The notes beneath the pieces were generated by a model. The model was not told the DNA's origin and ran no database searches. It was given only the letters and a program-made list of their open reading frames with translations. Shown piece by piece: positions 24,647 through 37,489 of a stretch of 64,000 bases of DNA (its first letter is position 1; each line of letters opens with the position of its first letter). Location of the stretch: positions 806,001-870,000 of the forward strand of contig JALIZF010001917.1 in NCBI GenBank assembly GCA_029948255.1. The letters run 5' to 3'. Position numbers and translations under genes: made by a program. The stretch is from Telmatactis stephensoni (lineage: Eukaryota; Cnidaria; Anthozoa; Actiniaria; Isophelliidae).

Positions 24647-27600
24647 ATGAAAAAACAAGTAGAGATGTTCTGGCCACTTTGGGCCTTACTTTTGGCCTTT
24701 TTCTTTTCAGGTGAGTAGCGCTTTTATAGCCAGACTCTTAAAAGTTTAGTTTGTCATCTTAAGACGACATCTTAGTGTTTTATGGACGTTTATTTGAAGC
24801 GTTGTCGTGATATGTAGCCGCCAACATTGAGCCATTGAACTACTCTAGTTGATGGTTAGTTGAGGTTTCGTCAATACAAATGAACATAGTTCTCATTTCG
24901 TCGATGCCACTGAGATTTATTTGTTATATTTGCTGTTGACTGCTTTGGCTTTTTGTGCTTTTTTTTCTATATTTTCATGAATTGAAATCGTCGTGACAAT
25001 ACTACGTCCATCTACATGTACGCAGTTGTTTACATGTTTCGACCCCGATACCAATCTTCACATCATCTCCAGTTTGCTCCTCGAAATGCTAGAATTTCTA
25101 TGTGGTAAAGCTGTTTTTTCGTTTCTGTTCGATTAAGTTGTCTTTTAGCTTGCATTGTTTAGCTTACTTTAGTAGTAAAAAGTTGAAATTCCCCCATTTG
25201 CCTAATGTACAACACACCTCGTACTTGATCAGCTAGCGAGGACGGTGAAAGATAAGTGTAACATTTTGGAAGCACTCAAATGGTTTTCTTCGTGAGCTTT
25301 TGAAGTTCGTTGCCGCATGCCAACGGCTGCCTACACTGCAGTATTTGATGGCACTAGTTAGGGTATTTCCGCAGAGAAGACAATCTTTATGAATTTGAAG
25401 GTGATATTTGTAGTGTATTCTCAGATTCGTCGAATGCCCTATTGTCCATGTTTCGGCGGACATCAAAGTGCCTTCAAGCAAGCATACACAGCGGTGCGAA
25501 TGACATTTTTAATTTTAATGCTGTATTCCTTATTTTAAAGACGCTGTTTAGCTGTGCATAGTTTTAGCCTGGTGTCTGAGGTACTATATAACGCATTGTT
25601 TATTTTCTCTTGGCTTTCTCTGGGTTCACAAACAGCATCAATTGAAATCAGTCGTGATAGCGCGATGTGCAATCATTCGATTCGCCTTACGTTCTCCATG
25701 CCAGAAGTGCCTTTACTATAGCCTTGCCATGAACACTCTTTAAGACGTTTCAAGGGTACTATTATAAATGAGTGACCTCATGCCAGTGCATTGTATTTTC
25801 TTGCCTGCATTCAGCCCTTTTCGTGGTCTGTTTACATTTGCCTTCCCGTCAAAAAAACATCACGAAGGTCTGCTGTGTGGATCTTTTTGTGGAGTATTGT
25901 TCTGTCATGCGAGTAAGACGTACTGCAACTTTGTTTGTGTGGTCTTGTCCACGTGTTGTTAAACGAACGGGCTGCAAGTCTGCCGTTCGAGTGACCTCAA
26001 TTTTGTCATGGCGGACAACCGAAGAACAAAATTTGCAGAGTTTCGCTTCAAATCGTCGTTCAAACACGCGATGATGTCGAGCTATGAGTTGTTATCGATA
26101 ATCTTTGTGTGCAAGAGTCTTTGGCTCAAAAATGAAGCCTTAAATCATTCTATCAGCGGGGTTAAACATTTAATAGTGTTGTTTTCTTGTATTTAACTCT
26201 TTCTCCTTACTGGGGTCACGTTAGAATCGACCCTTGTGGTTGTAACGTGTGTTCGACGCACAGAAATCACGCGAAAATGGAGTCACTGTCCTAGCGTTCA
26301 AATGTTTGGACTACACACACGCTGATGTTATGTTATCTCTTCATTTTATTATGTTCTTTTTGTGGGAAATCCTTCCCGTGGTTAACCAAAAGGCGACACT
26401 CGCCAGTTCAACTTCGTGCTTCGTTGTGGAGCTTTAGTATATTCACAACGCATCTATTTTACCATCTGTTGTGATTCAAATGAGGGCTACTTGTAGTCCA
26501 ACTAAACATTGTTTGAAAACATGCTGTTTTTCTTTTTGATTATATTTGACACAGATATTTCGCGGTGGTCGCATATTTGCCAAAGTTAAGCGCTGTTAGA
26601 AGACTACCGAAAATTTCGCTACAAATTTAGAAACTTATAAAGTTGATTCGATCTTTACGGAAAAATCATTGAACAAGTTTTATTCCCTTGATAACAGAAT
26701 AGATATATTTAGAAGAAAGTAAAATGTGTTATTGTACAACTTGTACTTGTCGTGTTCTTTGAATATGTGGTAATTATATTCATAGCCCGGTAAACGAAAA
26801 TGAAGATTTTGCTAATTTGTTTATAAGGATCTCAAGTCTTATGTCAAACAAGCACGCCAACCATTGCCAACGCTTCGATTTTCGTCGTTTTAATTGCCGT
26901 GCAAGAATTCATTTGTTTCTAAATACAATATTTTTCTTGGTTTATAACTTTTGTTTTCATTGTATTATTGTCGTTTTTCCTTCTAAACAATAAATTGGAA
27001 GTGCTTATGTAATGTTTTATGAATAGGAGTTAACCTCAAAAATATTGGAAACATTGTTTTTAAATAAGATCTTGTTGTTTCAGATACTTAATATTACTAA
27101 CAAAATGCCATTTAGATTTTACTTGTTCAAATAAAAGCAAGAAAATTATTTTAGCCTAAGAGTCATTCTTCTTTCAATGCTGGCATCACTTAAATTGGAT
27201 GAGTTACTATTTTTGGAATCTCATAATATCATGTAAGTTAACGTGATGATGAGCAAGTGCATCTCAAAGGCTCAGTTTGAATTAAAATGTTGGTGTAAAA
27301 GGTAAAAGCTATTTAATATTTTAAGTGACGTCTCGTAAATTTACATGGAAGGGGTTTATTGGTCAAGGATATAACAACTATAGTCATGTTTCCATATTTA
27401 TTCTCTTGTAAACATGTCTTTCGGCAGTTAAAGTAACCCCTGGATTTGACCATTAGTTTGATATGATGTTCACTGTAACATTGCTTGCACTGCTTTTCAT
27501 CTCTTTGATTCCTGGAAATTTTGATGTTTTGACTGTTTCTCAAGGGGTGAATGTTCTGTAAGAATTTTTGCATGAATTTTGCCCTTGTCTTGGAAACTGC

Positions 27601-30600
27601 CACTGTTTAGTAGACCTATGGGCTCAACTTTGCAAATGACTCTTTGATTAAGAAGGTCAGGCATGTCATGGAGGAGCGATGTCCACCATAATATGCTCAA
27701 AGTTGAATTTCAAGGTCTTTCAATTTAAGCCTTATGTCATCTTTATGAAGGGATGGAGAACGTCATTAAGACTCCTAGGAAATTGGCCATTTCAGCCACT
27801 TTCTCTCTTGGGAGAGTGGCAGGAAGGTGATGACAACAAAATTTGCTATCTGCAGCTTGGAGATTAACCAATGGCAGATTTAATGTAGGGTCAACCAGCT
27901 TTTGTCTTTGTTAATAGTGGATTCCAAAAGATACCTCTGCTTTTTTGGTGTTTTTATTAAGGGCCAGATAAGAGACAAAAATTTATCCAGGAGCCAGGGT
28001 AGACATTATAATTATAAAACAATCCCGAAATCTTAAAATCAAGGAACTCCATGTCAATCTTTTTATAAGAACTCAGCTCCCAGTATTCATTATAGCCTGT
28101 GTGTGCATTGAAAAGGTGTGAGATGAATAGCTTAAAAAATCAAGGTTTTTGTCCAAAATATCAAGTCTAAAATGGGGGATTTTCAATCTCACCTGAAAGC
28201 TGAAAAATGTATTTTGGGAAATTCCTTTCTGATGGACAATGATTTTTCACTGTAAACTAGGAAACTGATAGGACTTTACCCTAACAGGCTTTTGTTTTCA
28301 TGCTTAAGTGGTGTGTTTGAATGAATCACTGGAACTTTGGTATAACAGCTAAAAAATCTAGAATTTTTCAAAGAGTATCATTTTTTGGGCATTTCCAGGC
28401 ACAATAAAAAAGTCAGAGAATTAAGTTAGATACATTTATCAGAATTGAAAAAGGCTACAATTTCTCCAAAAAGGTGTCCATATTATCAAAACATAAGAAT
28501 ATGTTCAAATGTTATATAGTGTGGAGTAGTACGTTGCTTTGGACTGCAGAAACATATTTGAAGTATTTCCCCTTAGGCCATTCAGTATCTTTGTAGTGAT
28601 TAAAGGGGCTTTGAATAATTAGAAGTTTTAGAAAAAAATCACAATATGATTGTATTTTAATTCTGATCTCATTTTGGATTTGGATGACATATTATGAAAT
28701 TGTTTGCATATCAATCTGTGATAAAACATGACTCAACAAATGATAACATAACTGCGATACATATGAATCATTACTGCAGTATATTGGTTAGAGGGGAGTT
28801 CATCAGAATCACAGGCAACTATGATGTTTTCCAAATAAACAAGAAAAATATTAGAAACCTGTTGATTGAGTTACATTTTTGTTGCAATGTTCATGTGGTC
28901 TTTATGCTATTCAAGCAGTGCTTTGAGATTGAATAAAACTAAAATGTGCAGACTGAGATAACTTTAATTACATTTTTGGCTAATTGATTTCTGGAGATAA
29001 AATTTAATGACTCATTTGAAACAAGACAAGGAAATCATGAGTCTCAAACAATTATTTTGTCATTTCCCCCATGATGTTTGAGAACTGATTTGTTCCATTC
29101 CTGGAGCCCCAAAATTAAGAATGCTTGATCAATACGGCTTTCACACAAAATTCCCTATAGCTAATATGTGCCTTTGTTTGCTTTATATACTAATTCTATC
29201 TTTATGTGTAAATCTTGTAGGTGGCCAATCAAGGGGAAGTATATGCCATTATCATGAAAAGAAATGCTTGCAGCAACAATGCAATGCGACTATTACGTGT
29301 GAGAGAACTGCAGATAACTGTTTTTCATTATGGCAAAACACTTCCAAAGGGATAAGTATCATAAAGAAGGGTTGCTGGAAAAACCAGTTAGAATGTCGAA
29401 GCAACAGCCAGTGTCTTGGTGCCCCTCGTAAAATGAGATTTGGAAGAAGTGATACATTTTTCTTTTGTTGTTGTTCGGGAGACTACTGCAATGGAAACAT
29501 CAGTCTAGCCCCAAAAGATGAATGGATAATGAGGACTACAAGACCAAATGGAAATAGTAAGTTTATACCTATTCAAAAAGATGGTTCTCAGTTTTGTTGC
29601 ATATTTTATTCCAGTACTGAAATGCATTGTGGATGTGATTTTTCATACCTAAAATAAACAGGAACGTTTTGGAAAAAAATCTACTGAAATTTGGCCTAAA
29701 AGGAAACTCACTGTTGTTAGAACTGCTTGTTGCCATGCAATGGCATAATGAATTTTGGAAAAAACTAGTGCATATCTTGTGTGGGCAGTTGAAGTGTCCA
29801 AAATGAAAATGTTCTAAGTGCATGATCCTTTGTATGATTTTTTTAAGATTTAAAAACATTATTTGCACTGGTTCAAAATAGTATCACCAGGCTTCTCTAT
29901 ATTAATCCATAAATATCAATATCCCTGGTGTTTTTTAGTGATAAACTTTAAGAAGGCCTGAAATTCTTACCTTGCTTAACAATGGACTACTGGTCCTTGA
30001 AAATTATTATGCAAATTTTTCTTTGTCTCCCGTTAATCAATGGAGGCTTGAAACTAAAAAGCCATCTGGAAATGGTAAGAAAAATCGGAACAGCTGTGTT
30101 TAATTTCTTGCATTTTTCATTTCAAAAATAAATAAACTTAACTACCAGGTAATTTACATTGTAGGATATTGTTTGTCAAAATGAGAACTTATTTAGCCAA
30201 TACTGTTATGCCTGTAAATGGTAAACTGTTTTGTATCAATACTTTCATCAAAATAATTACTAACTTAGACTGAAGTTGAAACTTTGATTGGCAGAAGCCA
30301 AAAACCCAGAGTATTGCAACTGTCTGGATTGAGGAATTTCGAAAATAGATGTAAAAATGAAAAAGTATGGTACTTTAAAGACTCAAGGCTTTTATTTTTC
30401 TTCTTTTAGGCTTGCCCACACTATCATCAATTAGCAGTAATGCACCTACAAGAAAAGAAGAGCCAGACAAAAGAAACAACCTCAAAACATTATTGTATTT
30501 TATTGTACCAATATTTGGTTCTGTGCTGCTGTTTGCTTTTTGTTTGTTCATGTACCTTCACCAAAAGCAAGCCCGCTTCAGGCATGGCTTGACAGAAGAA

Positions 30601-32823
30601 GAGCCTCTCAATATACATCAACCTCCCTCTCCAGTCCTTAACATAAGACCAATTCAACGACTGGAGGTCATTTCTCAGAGCCAGTGTGGAATAACAGTTT
30701 GGAAGGCTAAACATTGTTTTGAAACAGTGGCCGTAAAGATATTCCCAGAGCATGAAAAGGGAGCCTGGATGAATGAAAGAGACTGCTATACCCTCTGTAA
30801 CTTAAGCCATGAGAATGTTCTTCAGTTTATAGCTGTAGAAAAACATGTTGATGGGATTTATACTGAATACTGGCTTATTACGGAATATCATGGGCATGGC
30901 TCACTATCAGACTATTTAAAACAACATATTTTGAGCTGGACTGAGCTCTGTCGATTAGCTAAAACAATGGCAGGGGGCCTAGCATATGTACATTCTGAGA
31001 TCAAGGGTAGTGAGGCATTTTACAAACCCTGCATAGCACACCGTGATGTGAAAACCAAAAACATACTAGTTAGAAGCGATTTATCATGCTGTATTTCCGA
31101 CTTTGGTCTGGCCTTGAAGTTTGATGAAAATGAGAGTCCAGGAGAAATGCATGGTCAGGTAAGAGATTTTTCACTGTAGCTGTAGCCTCTTGAGACTCAA
31201 GCACTCTCTGTTAGAAGCAACCTAGATTGATCGTAGACTATATAGCCAGCCCCACATCCATCCAAAACTCTGCTTGGGTCCCATCTCCTTAACACTGACA
31301 TATAATCATGCATGTTTGTCATTCTGATTTTGAAAAGACACTTGTGATTGGCTAATGTAATGGCACCCACTTGTTTGGCTAATGTAATGCTGCTTATACC
31401 AATTTGGTTATTTAACTGACATCACTTGTTATTGACATCACTTGTGATTGGCTAATGTAATGCTGCTTACCATTGGATATTTAACTAACATCACTTGTGA
31501 TTGGCTAATGTAATGCTACTTACCATTGGATATTTAACTGACATCACTTGTGATTGGCTAATGTAATGCTACTTACCATTGGATATTTAACTGACATCAC
31601 TTGTGATTGGCGAATGTAATGCTACTTACCATTGGATATTTAACTGACATCACTTGTGATTGGCTATATGTAATGCTGCAGCTTACCATTGGGTATTTGC
31701 ATGTAACTGGCATCACTTGTGATTGGCTAATGTAATGCTGTTTACCATTGGTTATTTAATCAGTCTCTCACATGATGACACCAAGAAATATCCAATAAAA
31801 AACAGTGTTAGATTGGCGTTCTACAATTGGCCTATCACAAGTGTCGTTTCAAAATCAGAAAGACTATTTGTGGCTCAAAACACATGAATTTGTGTCACTG
31901 TTACACCAAGGGTTGTAGACTTGGGACATGGTGTGGTCATGGGACTTTGGACTGTGTACATGTAGGTAATAGCTTGACCTGTTATTCCTCTCTAATATAT
32001 CCAGGAATTAGAGTTGAAACTGCTCTTTTATCTGCATGCTGTCCAAGAGGCCCAGCTAGATTGTTGCAGACTACTGCCCTCTTTGTATATATGACATTAA
32101 GTAATTGTTCTATTTGATAATATTAAATAAAGGCACAATTCTTTTCTCTTGGTTGCAGGTTGGCACCAAGCGCTACATGGCTCCAGAGGTGTTAGAAGGT
32201 GCCATCTTATTTACAAAGGAGTCATTTTTACGCATAGATATGTATGCGTTAGGGCTTGTGTTATGGGAGCTTGCATCACGTTGCTCCGTCATAGATGGTA
32301 AGTTGACATACCATATGTATCAATATTGACTAGTCATTGTTCCAGTAGTGGTATGTATTGATCTTTTAACCATTACCATGCAGTACTGTACTTGAATGGC
32401 TTTTACTTTACATTTGAAGGCCCAGTAGAAGATTATAGATTGCCATTTGAAGAAGAAGTAGGATTACATCCTTCCCTAGAAGATATGCAACAAGTGGTTG
32501 TTCAGCAGAGAATGCGCCCTCAGATTAGAGAAGACTGGAGAAATCACACAGTAGGTTGAAACATTACCTCAAAAGCCCACTCTCTGAATTTCTGGACTGA
32601 TATTTAATTGTGAATTGTGTTTTAGGGTCTTGCATCGTTAGTTCAAACAATTGAAGAATGCTGGGACCAAGATGGGGAGGCAAGATTAACATCACAATGT
32701 GTAGAACAAAGAATATGCCAGTTTGCTGGTTATAACTGTGCCCAGACTATTCTAGACCAGGTACCATCTGTTACAATAAACAACACATCGAACAGTCCTC
32801 ACTCTCCAGAATCCAGCATTTGA
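24647..32823 (+). CDS. ACVR2-like: Activin/BMP type II receptor-like kinase
   Basis: Type II receptor serine/threonine kinase for activin/BMP-type ligands, acting at the plasma membrane upstream of Smads. Exons 24647-24710, 29221-29556, 30410-31158, 32159-32297, 32420-32550 and 32626-32823 all join in phase to 538 residues (human ACVR2A has 513). Exon 1 is a signal peptide ([12 protein letters not shown]) ending one base into a codon at GTGAGT, 4.5 kb before exon 2. The ectodomain ends in the activin-receptor box [13 protein letters not shown] membrane segment lies at about residues 161-184. The kinase shows [39 protein letters not shown] and [12 protein letters not shown], all close to ACVR2. 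The C-terminus is SPESSI, like the PDZ-binding ESSL/ESSI ends of ACVR2A/B. Odd: the glycine loop reads [10 protein letters not shown] where GRFGCVW is usual. An alternative start at 29166 would also give a hydrophobic leader, but it overlaps the exon 2 acceptor's pyrimidine tract. Confidence 0.9.
24711..29220 (+). other. Intron 1 of the ACVR2-like gene
   Basis: A 4.5-kb intron, phase 1, from GTGAGT to TTGTAG. The homologous first intron of the TGFBR2-like gene is also phase 1 directly after the signal peptide. No nested gene is convincing. A minus-strand ORF at 27313-27603 contains CKQC and two further cysteines and might be a decayed transposase zinc ribbon, at low confidence. Confidence 0.65.
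31330..31770 (+). repeat. 53-bp tandem repeat carrying inverted CCAAT boxes
   Basis: About seven units, with unit core ACATCACTTGTGATTGGCTA followed by ATGTAATGCT and TTACCATTGG. Each unit has two ATTGG pentamers (CCAAT on the other strand) and ends TATTTAACT. The array lies in the intron between the kinase exons at 30410-31158 and 32159-32297. Flanking units are more diverged, as expected for homogenisation of the centre. Confidence 0.9.
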
Positions 32824-34314
32824 AAAGTCAAGAATTGTAACATTTGATTGATTAACAAATTCTAAGTTTATCAATTTTGATTTTTCAATTTATATCACTG
32901 AAAGCTCTTTCTAGACCTAGGATTTTTCAATCTGTACATGTTCAATAACTCTCAATAAGAATATATTCTAAAAAAAGGTTTTTTTACCTTTATATATCCT
33001 ACTTAGACTGTACATACTAAAGCAGGAACTTATTCCGTATGTACTTCATATGACTGGTTATTATAGTGTCTCCAGCCACTGTGCAGAGGTGGTATCTTCA
33101 GAAAACAGGTGGAAACTGGTAGAACTTTTATAATGAAATTAATCCCAGTTTCCAACTTGCATCTTAAGGTACAAGCACTACATAGTGGATTGATTCTATA
33201 ATGATCGTTTCTTCTATGATACGTATGCCTATAATGTACAAGGTGTTTTATTATTCTATTCCGGTTTTCTTGATACCGTATTTAACGTTGTTATATTTGA
33301 CGTTGATCAATGATCAACAATGCATTCTCTACTCTTACTGAACTTAAGCACGAGGTCCTCGTGTTCCATGCATATATCTATATTATAATCGTACACACAT
33401 ATATATCTGGTATATACACTTATACAAATGAGCTACACTATATATCTAAAAAGGTCAATGACTTTTTGAAAAATCATAATATTATCCAAGAATTCATCCC
33501 ACAAAAACGAATTTTCTTTTGATGTAAATATGTACAGTTATCTAGACTACGAGTGGTTTGACGCCAGTGTCCTTTTGAAATTATTTTGATCATATTGTAT
33601 CTTGATGCAGCAGTTTTCCTTGCTCAACGTATTATCAAAATATAGCCTATCTAGTTAATAATATTTCGGCCCTAGTTCTGGTATGCCAAAAATGTAGCCA
33701 ATAGCTTTTGATATTTTTAATATGTAATCTTTGTTTTAATGATATATTATTTTTATATTTTAACAAGTAGTATTGGAGTCGTAATATTAATATTATATTG
33801 TAGATATAAGTACTGAAATGATCTAAAGTTGTTAGGTTGAAATTTGAACGCTAATGTTGTTAGCAATACAATACGCGTCGCTCCAGAACTTTTAATGAAG
33901 GAGAATAACTGTAGAGAAACAATGGTTAGCCTGACAACTTTGAATTGATCAATTCAGTGGTTTAGGGCCCATGAATCCTTGTCTTAACACATGCAGGTTG
34001 AATTCCACGCCTGTTGAAATCGTGTCCAAATACCTTGCCTGCAGGTTGCTGGGTCTAAATTACCAGAACTAACCTTACAACATATAGAAAAACCATTTAT
34101 TCATAAATGACCGTATTTAAGAGGTGGTGGTTTAAGAAGTGTTCACATTTCAAACCTTAGAAGAATGTGTGTGTCAAGTTAGCCTGTAGTATTGGCCTTG
34201 TGGAAGCTTTAAGCCCTAATCACACAATAACATTGACACCCCTAAATCTGGACAAGCGGAACAATATTTTTTGACATCGCGCTGGTAATTATCGTTGTCA
34301 TACTTCAGAGAATA
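32824..34314. other. 3' flank of ACVR2-like gene
   Basis: AT-rich 3' untranslated and intergenic sequence. No ORF with family resemblance and no repeat of note was seen. Confidence 0.5.
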
Positions 34315-34446
34315 GAGTAGATTTCGTATGACTGTGAAAACGGCACGGCACGGTTACGGCAGAAATTCTAAATGTTTTTATAGGCATTACGGCACTGTGA
34401 CTGTCACGGCACGGCGCGGTCTTTCGCACTCGTACGAAATCTCTTC
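34315..34446. mobile_element. TA-flanked MITE (family GAGYAG)
   Basis: A 132-bp copy with ends GAGTAGATTTCGTATGA and TCGTACGAAATCTCTTC and TA on both sides. It keeps the uninterrupted centre TTTTTATAGGCATTACGG, which serves as the empty-site reference for the nested insertion at 11289-11472. Confidence 0.85.
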
Positions 34447-36716
34447 TAGTCACTATCCCTAGTGCGTTTTTGTTCAAACGCGCCAGTTATCACTACAGCG
34501 TGTACCACAGTGCGAAAACTAATCGATCCGCGTGCCCAGATTCAAGGGAGCCAACCATAAAAAGTTTATCGTATAATGGGGCTATGACTGTGCGTCAACC
34601 GGTGAGAGAGAGAGAGAGTCTGGTAGACGAATTCAATTGAACCTTTCAAGGACATGCAAAGTGCATTGGTGCAAGAGAACCAACTGTGCCAACGGTGGGG
34701 TCTATTAAGAAAGGTTCTACTGAAGAGTCTCTGTGAGGGTGGGTGTGGTCGTTACATTATGTAATAATTTCGAAGGGTGTTCGATCAAGTGTTCCAGAAC
34801 GTTTTATTGAAGCATTCTTTCAAAGCGAACAAAATGGCAGTAATACCTTTTACCAAAGTACAAAGTAACCAGGGAATAATCACTTGGTTTTAGTCACTTA
34901 GTTTTATCTAGTGTTCTAGAACGCTGGCATGTCCATGCTCTTAGAATATCTTCCATTCTAGCCGAGTCTCCTTTTCTTCCTTGTTTGGAGAGAGAAAGAA
35001 ACATGGAAGAAAATGAGACTTTGCCTTCAGGGAATTAGAATATCGTGAGGTGGTGTCCAGGAAGATGTATAAGAACCCTCACCTTAGCATTAACTAATTT
35101 GATACACTGACTTTCATAAGATTCACTATTCCCATAATGCTGTTCGACGTCTTCCTGGACTCCACCCTTGGTATACCCTAGATGGACCTACACGCTTTTA
35201 AATACGGTCTATATAGTTATATCCAACATTTCGTCAACAACTACATGTAATTCCCTAGAGTTGTTATATGACATGTCATTAATAAATATTGTATTCCAGT
35301 ATACTCCTAATGATGTGAAAGTCTTGTTATACAATATCCAGACATTTGACCGAAAAATTAATAGTTAACTGATCAATGAAAATTTAAAAGTTAGCCCAAA
35401 GCCTAAAAGAATGACCAGTTATAATATATTCGCATGCTTTTGAAAGACCAGTTATCCAATCAGCATCCGAGGATTCTCTTTGTAGGATGGCGAGATGAAA
35501 GTATGTGAATATATAAAGGGGGTGTTTACATGGCACTAGGATCATCCTAGCTGGCGAATCATCCTACCTGATATACATTTACTGCATTCTGTTTACATGG
35601 AAATTTGTGTCTTTACTTCGGGTACTAGGATCATCCTACTACTAGGATATTCCTACCGGCGAGACAGGATGATAGCACCAAGCGAAAAAAGGGAATGACC
35701 GATTGGAGGAGTCGAAAGAAAATTTCAACGATCAGTGGTCAAAGAACGTCTGAATAATTAACGATATAAAAAGAGAATTTGAATGAACGATCAAATAACG
35801 TCTGAATGAATGACCGAAAGAAAAACTGAAGATCTTAATGAATGATCAAAAAAGTCTGAATGAATGACTGTCAAAAACAAAGTCTGAATGGTAGATCGGA
35901 AAAAAAATGTTCAACGTTTCCCTAGTTTATTTTAGGTTATATTTTCAGTTAATAGATTTAATAAGAAAATTAAACGAACTTACCTGTAAGGACCTGTAAG
36001 GCGGTTTTTTGCTTTCCTTCGGATTTTTCATCGCTGAGGAGTTCCGTTATTTCGTAGGACCTTTTGCTCTCATCGAAAATTCGCTAGTGTCAACTTGTTC
36101 GATTACCAAGCGTAACTGACTGCTCACTTGCCGCGTGCCGGCTATCTCACGTGCCTTAAAGCAATGATGCAATAGAACTGATAATTAGCTAGAAAATTAG
36201 TAGTTCAGCGTGACAATCGGGTATTCCTCCACCGTCGTGTACCGTTCCGAATTGTTACATTGAGGTACTTGGAAAATGCGGTTCAATCAATTTAGACGTT
36301 TTGCGGCTACTAGACATATTACTACGGCTCTGGGGCTCTTCGGTTCATTTGACATGCCTTCCATGAGCCACACAAAAAGTCCAGTTGACCTTGACTTGAA
36401 TTGACTTTCCACTTTGTATCACCATAAATTAAGATAACTATTTACAAATGCATATAAAACATATCTAAAAGGTAAAGGATGCTCAGAATAACTTTGAAGC
36501 TAATCTAGCTGAGTATCCACATATATTATTAAAACAAGTATTCAGCAGGTTGAAAGGATGAGAGGAATATAAGGCAAATCCCCTTATAATTAAACCGCCA
36601 GCTACGCAGGCTAGACACGCACACAGACAAAGATATGCTTCGCCTGCCATATACATACAACTCAGAACGAGGCTACGTGCTAAAACTTTTGTCTTGTTAC
36701 AAATGACTGGGCTTTA
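34447..36716. other. Intergenic DNA with reversed minisatellite
   Basis: No gene was recognised. 34604-34618 is a short GA run. 35525-35690 has repeated CTAGGATCATCCTA palindromes next to GTTTACATGG, probably part of a decayed MITE. 35700-35905 is the AATGAATGATCAAA/AAGTCTGAATGAATGA minisatellite, the reverse complement of the array at 21270-21660. Confidence 0.6.
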
Positions 36717-36949
36717 AGGCGGTGTTACACGAGACGATTTTTAACGACGATTTTCCGCGCAACGTTGCAACAACTTGCAATATTTTGCGTTGCGAGTTTC
36801 TGACTTGGATTCAAAAACTCGCAACGCGTTGCCGAAGCGAAAATTGCAAGGAAAATCGTACCAAGTGTCATGTTACACGAGAAAGATATTTAACGCAACA
36901 CCATTGCGCTGAAAATCGTCGTTAAAAATCGTCTCGTGTAACAACGCCT
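36717..36949. mobile_element. TTA-flanked MITE (PIF/Harbinger-like)
   Basis: Ends AGGCGGTGTTACACGAGACG and CGTCTCGTGTAACAACGCCT are inverted over about 40 bp. Both sides carry TTA, the usual 3-bp target of PIF/Harbinger elements. It is 233 bp long with no coding capacity. Confidence 0.8.
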
Positions 36950-37489
36950 TTATGCACGTAGCCTCATCTTGATACTTTTTTGTGTGGCAAGTGAAGTGTA
37001 ACTCGGAAGTCGGCTATTGTCCTATTTCATTATGACGTCACATCAAAACAATCTTGTTTAACGCAAAGGATCATGATTGTGGGAGGGGGACAAAACAGCA
37101 ATAACACAAAGAATATTGAGATAAAATGCATTTTTATTTATCTTTATCTTTATCTTTTTTTTTTTTTTTCATTTTTCTTCATTTTTCCCATTTTTTCCAA
37201 CAAAAGAATAATTTACTGAGGCTCAGAGTGGGTTTACATGGACGATTTCGATTTCGGCTGAGTTCGTCACGGAGCCGAACAATAAACAATCAGAACAATA
37301 TTCGCAAATGTCCCAGGAATGGAGCCAGTGATCACGCAATAGATAAATGGTTTATGAAAAAAGAAATGACATTGAAAAAAAGCTAAGGCTGAGTAATTAA
37401 AATTTTGTCTTTTGTCAAACGTGAAGCTGAATTATTCAGGCTCGTGACCATGGTGACGATACAGTGAGCCGCCTTAACTTGTACCTAAT

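Noticed and set aside
27313..27700. Minus-strand ORFs with CKQC and further cysteines, like a transposase zinc ribbon
   Set aside because: Two overlapping frames, no other transposase domain and no clear element ends. It lies inside an ACVR2-like intron.
29121..29220. Start of the ACVR2-like protein at 29121 or 29166
   Set aside because: The stretch is the pyrimidine tract of a TTGTAG acceptor. A properly phased signal-peptide exon exists at 24647-24710.
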